Below, in pieces: positions 62,059-64,000 of a DNA stretch of 64,000 bases. The stretch spans positions 2,170,001 to 2,234,000 of the forward strand of contig NZ_CP159831.1 in assembly GCF_047730075.1 (NCBI RefSeq). Reading direction: 5' to 3'. Positions within the stretch are counted from its first letter, which is position 1, and every line of letters starts with the position of its first letter. A program made the position numbers and the translations under genes. The notes beneath the pieces were generated by a model. The model was not told the DNA's origin. It saw only the letters and a program-made list of their open reading frames with translations, and made no database searches. The stretch is from Njordibacter sp905182035. Its GTDB lineage: Bacteria; Pseudomonadota; Gammaproteobacteria; Pseudomonadales; Balneatricaceae.

Positions 62059-63976
62059 CGTTTGTAGCCCCATCCTTCTCTTCAGCCTTCTCTTCAGCCT
62101 TCTCTTCAGCCATAGCACCCAAAATACGCACATCAAACAGCTTACGTGCCAAAGGTGCCGCAGCGGAACTACCACCACCACCATTTTCAATTATTACCGC
62201 TAGAACAATCACTGGATCTTTGGCCGGTGCCCAGCCAATGTATAGGCCATGATCGCGAAATCGTTCGGCAATTTTTTCAGCATCATAGGTGTCATCCTGC
62301 TTGATGCCTAATACTTGAGCTGTGCCAGTTTTGCCAGCTATTTTATAGCTGCTGTCAGCACCACTGCGTCGTCCAGTACCTTTTTTACCATGCATAACGT
62401 CAACCATCGCATTGTGGATTTTGTTCCAATCACTAGTGCGCTTTAACTCAATATTAACTGGCTGCTTAGGGTCGTTGCGGCCTATGTCACTAACCTTTTC
62501 CACGGCCTGGCCATCGATGGCTTTTATCATTCGGATTTGATGCCATTGGCCTTTATTGGCGAGTAACATGGCCATAGTTGCTAACTGTGTTGGTGTGGCC
62601 GATAAAAAGCCTTGGCCAATACCTAAGTTTAATGAATCTCCTCGAAACCAGGAGGCATTGCGGTTTGCTCGCTTCCATTTTTTTGTAGGCAAAACAGCCT
62701 TTATGGCTTCTGGCTGATCCGCAATAGTAACCTGGCCCAAGCCGAAAAGAGCGAGATACTTTGTCATGGGTGTATTACCCATTAAATGGGCAATACTGTA
62801 ATAAAAAGTGTCTACAGATTCAACGATAGACTTGTGCATGTTGACTCGCCCATGGCCCCCTTCTTTCCAATCGCGATAAAGGCGTCCATCTTCGGTAAGT
62901 TGGTAATAACCAGGGTCCCAAATGGAATATTTACGGGATATGATGCCAGAGTCAATACCTGCAATGGCAATCACTGGTTTTACCGTTGAGGCCGGCGGGT
63001 AACGACCACGCAGTGCTCGGTTAAACAATGGCAGGTCGTCAGATTTTCGCAGTGCTTGGTAATTAGCATTGCTAATGCCAGTAACGAATTGATTAGCTCC
63101 ATAGCTTGGCGCACTGGCCATAGCTAACACACCACCTGTTCTAGGATCGATAGCCACAATCGCACCACGCTTACCCTCTAACAGCTTCGCTGCAGTTTGC
63201 TGCAATTGCGCATCTAAAAATAGGGTAATGTCCTTCCCTGGCACAGGCTCAAGGCGGTCTAACACTTGTATAACTCGGCCTCTGGCATTAGTCTCTACGG
63301 TTTGGTAGCCCACAGTTCCATGTAATTCCGTTTCGTAATAACGTTCTACGCCTAACTTTCCGACGTGCTCAGTGGCACTGTAATTAGTGCTATCAAGCTT
63401 AGCGAGTTCACGGTCGTTAATACGGCCCACATAACCTAATGCATGCACAAAACCCTCGTCCGAAGGGTAGTATCGGACTAAATCAGGAACGATTCTCACG
63501 CCTGGAAGGCGGTGTTGATTAACAATAATTTGGGCGATTTCTGTTTGATTCAATTGAAAGCTTAATGCCACTGGGCTATGGGGCCTACGGGGCTGATTTA
63601 AGCGGCGTTTAAAGCGTTTTATATCGCCTTCATCGATAGTAATAACTTGAGCCAACTCGGCTAGGACCCCATCAATACTGCCCCGCCCACCTGCTAACTG
63701 TTCGGGCACTAAGGTTAAAATATGACTGGCACGATTGCCCGCTAATAAGTCGCCATTAGTGTCGTATATTAATCCCCTAGTAGGTGCGATAGCTTGTAAT
63801 TGCTGGCGATTATCATCCGATTCAGTGACATAGTGCTGGTGTTGCCAGACTTGCAAATAAGCCAACCGGGAAACAATGCCTGCAAAGACTAATACAATAA
63901 GAAATAGGGCCCACCAAAGACGTGCCTTAAATTGGCTTACTTCTTGGTGCTGATTATTCATTTGTGACCAAGGCAT
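62051..63976 (-). CDS. mrdA: Penicillin-binding protein 2 (rod-shape transpeptidase)
   Basis: PBP2 crosslinks the peptidoglycan laid down by RodA. The 641-residue protein has an N-terminal membrane helix (about residues 19-40), the pedestal with RGLIYDTNGDLLAGNR, the SxxK motif at S330-K333 (PASTVKP), ESVDTFYYSIAH, and KTGTAQV near residue 547. Three in-frame copies of a 12-base repeat near the 3' end encode an acidic Glu-Lys-Ala tail (62074-62109). The start could also be Met6 at 63961. It lies 88% complete at the expected place before rodA; upstream would be rlmH. Confidence 0.95.
   Translation of the reverse strand: MPWSQMNNQHQEVSQFKARLWWALFLIVLVFAGIVSRLAYLQVWQHQHYVTESDDNRQQLQAIAPTRGLIYDTNGDLLAGNRASHILTLVPEQLAGGRGSIDGVLAELAQVITIDEGDIKRFKRRLNQPRRPHSPVALSFQLNQTEIAQIIVNQHRLPGVRIVPDLVRYYPSDEGFVHALGYVGRINDRELAKLDSTNYSATEHVGKLGVERYYETELHGTVGYQTVETNARGRVIQVLDRLEPVPGKDITLFLDAQLQQTAAKLLEGKRGAIVAIDPRTGGVLAMASAPSYGANQFVTGISNANYQALRKSDDLPLFNRALRGRYPPASTVKPVIAIAGIDSGIISRKYSIWDPGYYQLTEDGRLYRDWKEGGHGRVNMHKSIVESVDTFYYSIAHLMGNTPMTKYLALFGLGQVTIADQPEAIKAVLPTKKWKRANRNASWFRGDSLNLGIGQGFLSATPTQLATMAMLLANKGQWHQIRMIKAIDGQAVEKVSDIGRNDPKQPVNIELKRTSDWNKIHNAMVDVMHGKKGTGRRSGADSSYKIAGKTGTAQVLGIKQDDTYDAEKIAERFRDHGLYIGWAPAKDPVIVLAVIIENGGGGSSAAAPLARKLFDVRILGAMAEEKAEEKAEEKDGATNDG
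62074..62109. repeat. Three exact copies of a 12-base repeat at the end of mrdA
   Basis: CCTTCTCTTCAG is repeated three times without mismatch and encodes Ala-Glu-Glu-Lys units on the minus strand. As 12 is a multiple of three, changes in copy number keep the frame. The repeat ends 16 bases before the rodA start codon. Confidence 0.9.
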
Positions 63977-64000
63977 AATATGGTCAGCTACTTATGGTAG

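Noticed and set aside
62059..62190. N-terminal extension of RodA with Leu-Lys-Arg-Arg repeats
   Set aside because: It is the out-of-frame reading of the mrdA repeat; normal RodA length and fold start at 62058.
1..64000. CRISPR arrays, insertion sequences, prophage and toxin-antitoxin genes
   Set aside because: I saw no regularly spaced direct repeats, transposase, integrase or phage genes in the window.

Overview
The window is a piece of chromosome from a free-living, flagellated gammaproteobacterium, probably marine. The core gene order (leuS-lptE-holA, then lipA-lipB-ybeD-dacA-rlpA-mltB, then rodA-mrdA) matches the Pseudomonas/Cellvibrionales pattern. The flagellar genes carry sigma-54 and sigma-28 type promoters. 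The flagellar stator is of the sodium-driven PomA/PomB type, and a sodium-pumping oxaloacetate decarboxylase lies close by. I saw no transposase, prophage or CRISPR array.

Region 1 (1-15.3 kb) is motility. On the minus strand lie flgB, flgC, a second truncated flgC fused to the flgD start, flgD, a giant flgE of 1344 residues, and flgI, which runs off the left edge. The flgF, flgG and flgH genes expected between flgE and flgI are absent; a terminator and a sigma-54 promoter occupy that gap. On the plus strand are flgA, flgM, flgN and a DUF2802 gene. Then follow an FlhB-tail protein (FlhX type), a FliK-like gene, an unknown small gene, pomB and pomA, a secreted DUF1566 protein and two small genes. 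Region 2 (15.3-21.2 kb) holds oadGAB with a small membrane gene, thiI and a GFA-family gene.

Region 3 (21.5-28.8 kb) looks like uptake and use of betaine-type compounds: a CaiB-family CoA-transferase, proX-proW-proV, a FrnE-like DsbA protein and an OYE-type iron-sulfur flavoprotein related to N-methyl demethylases. Region 4 (28.8-41.1 kb) is an accessory metabolic block with a divergent threonine synthase homologue, a polar amino-acid ABC transporter, an ornithine cyclodeaminase/mu-crystallin homologue, an inositol-phosphatase-family enzyme, a class I/II aminotransferase, a 1012-residue fusion of kinase, M23 peptidase and class III aminotransferase/phospholyase, and a homoserine-kinase-like kinase. 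I infer a 'phosphorylate then eliminate' route for a hydroxylated amino acid such as hydroxylysine. A tRNA-Arg gene follows it.

Region 5 (41.5-64 kb) is the housekeeping and cell-wall block, interrupted twice by D-amino-acid metabolism. dadA plus a saccharopine-dehydrogenase-like gene sits between holA and lipA. An eight-gene operon sits between mltB and rodA: a DUF1445 gene, pxpABC, a DUF4392 gene, a LysR regulator, a D-amino-acid transaminase and alanine racemase. The DUF1445 and DUF4392 proteins correspond to the two parts of the animal D-glutamate cyclase DGLUCY. The operon therefore encodes a plausible route from D-amino acids through D-glutamate and 5-oxoproline to glutamate. Heptamers ATTGATA/TATCAAT cluster upstream of its first gene and look like the operator of the operon's own LysR protein. 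This D-glutamate operon and the kinase/phospholyase block are the most interesting parts of the window.
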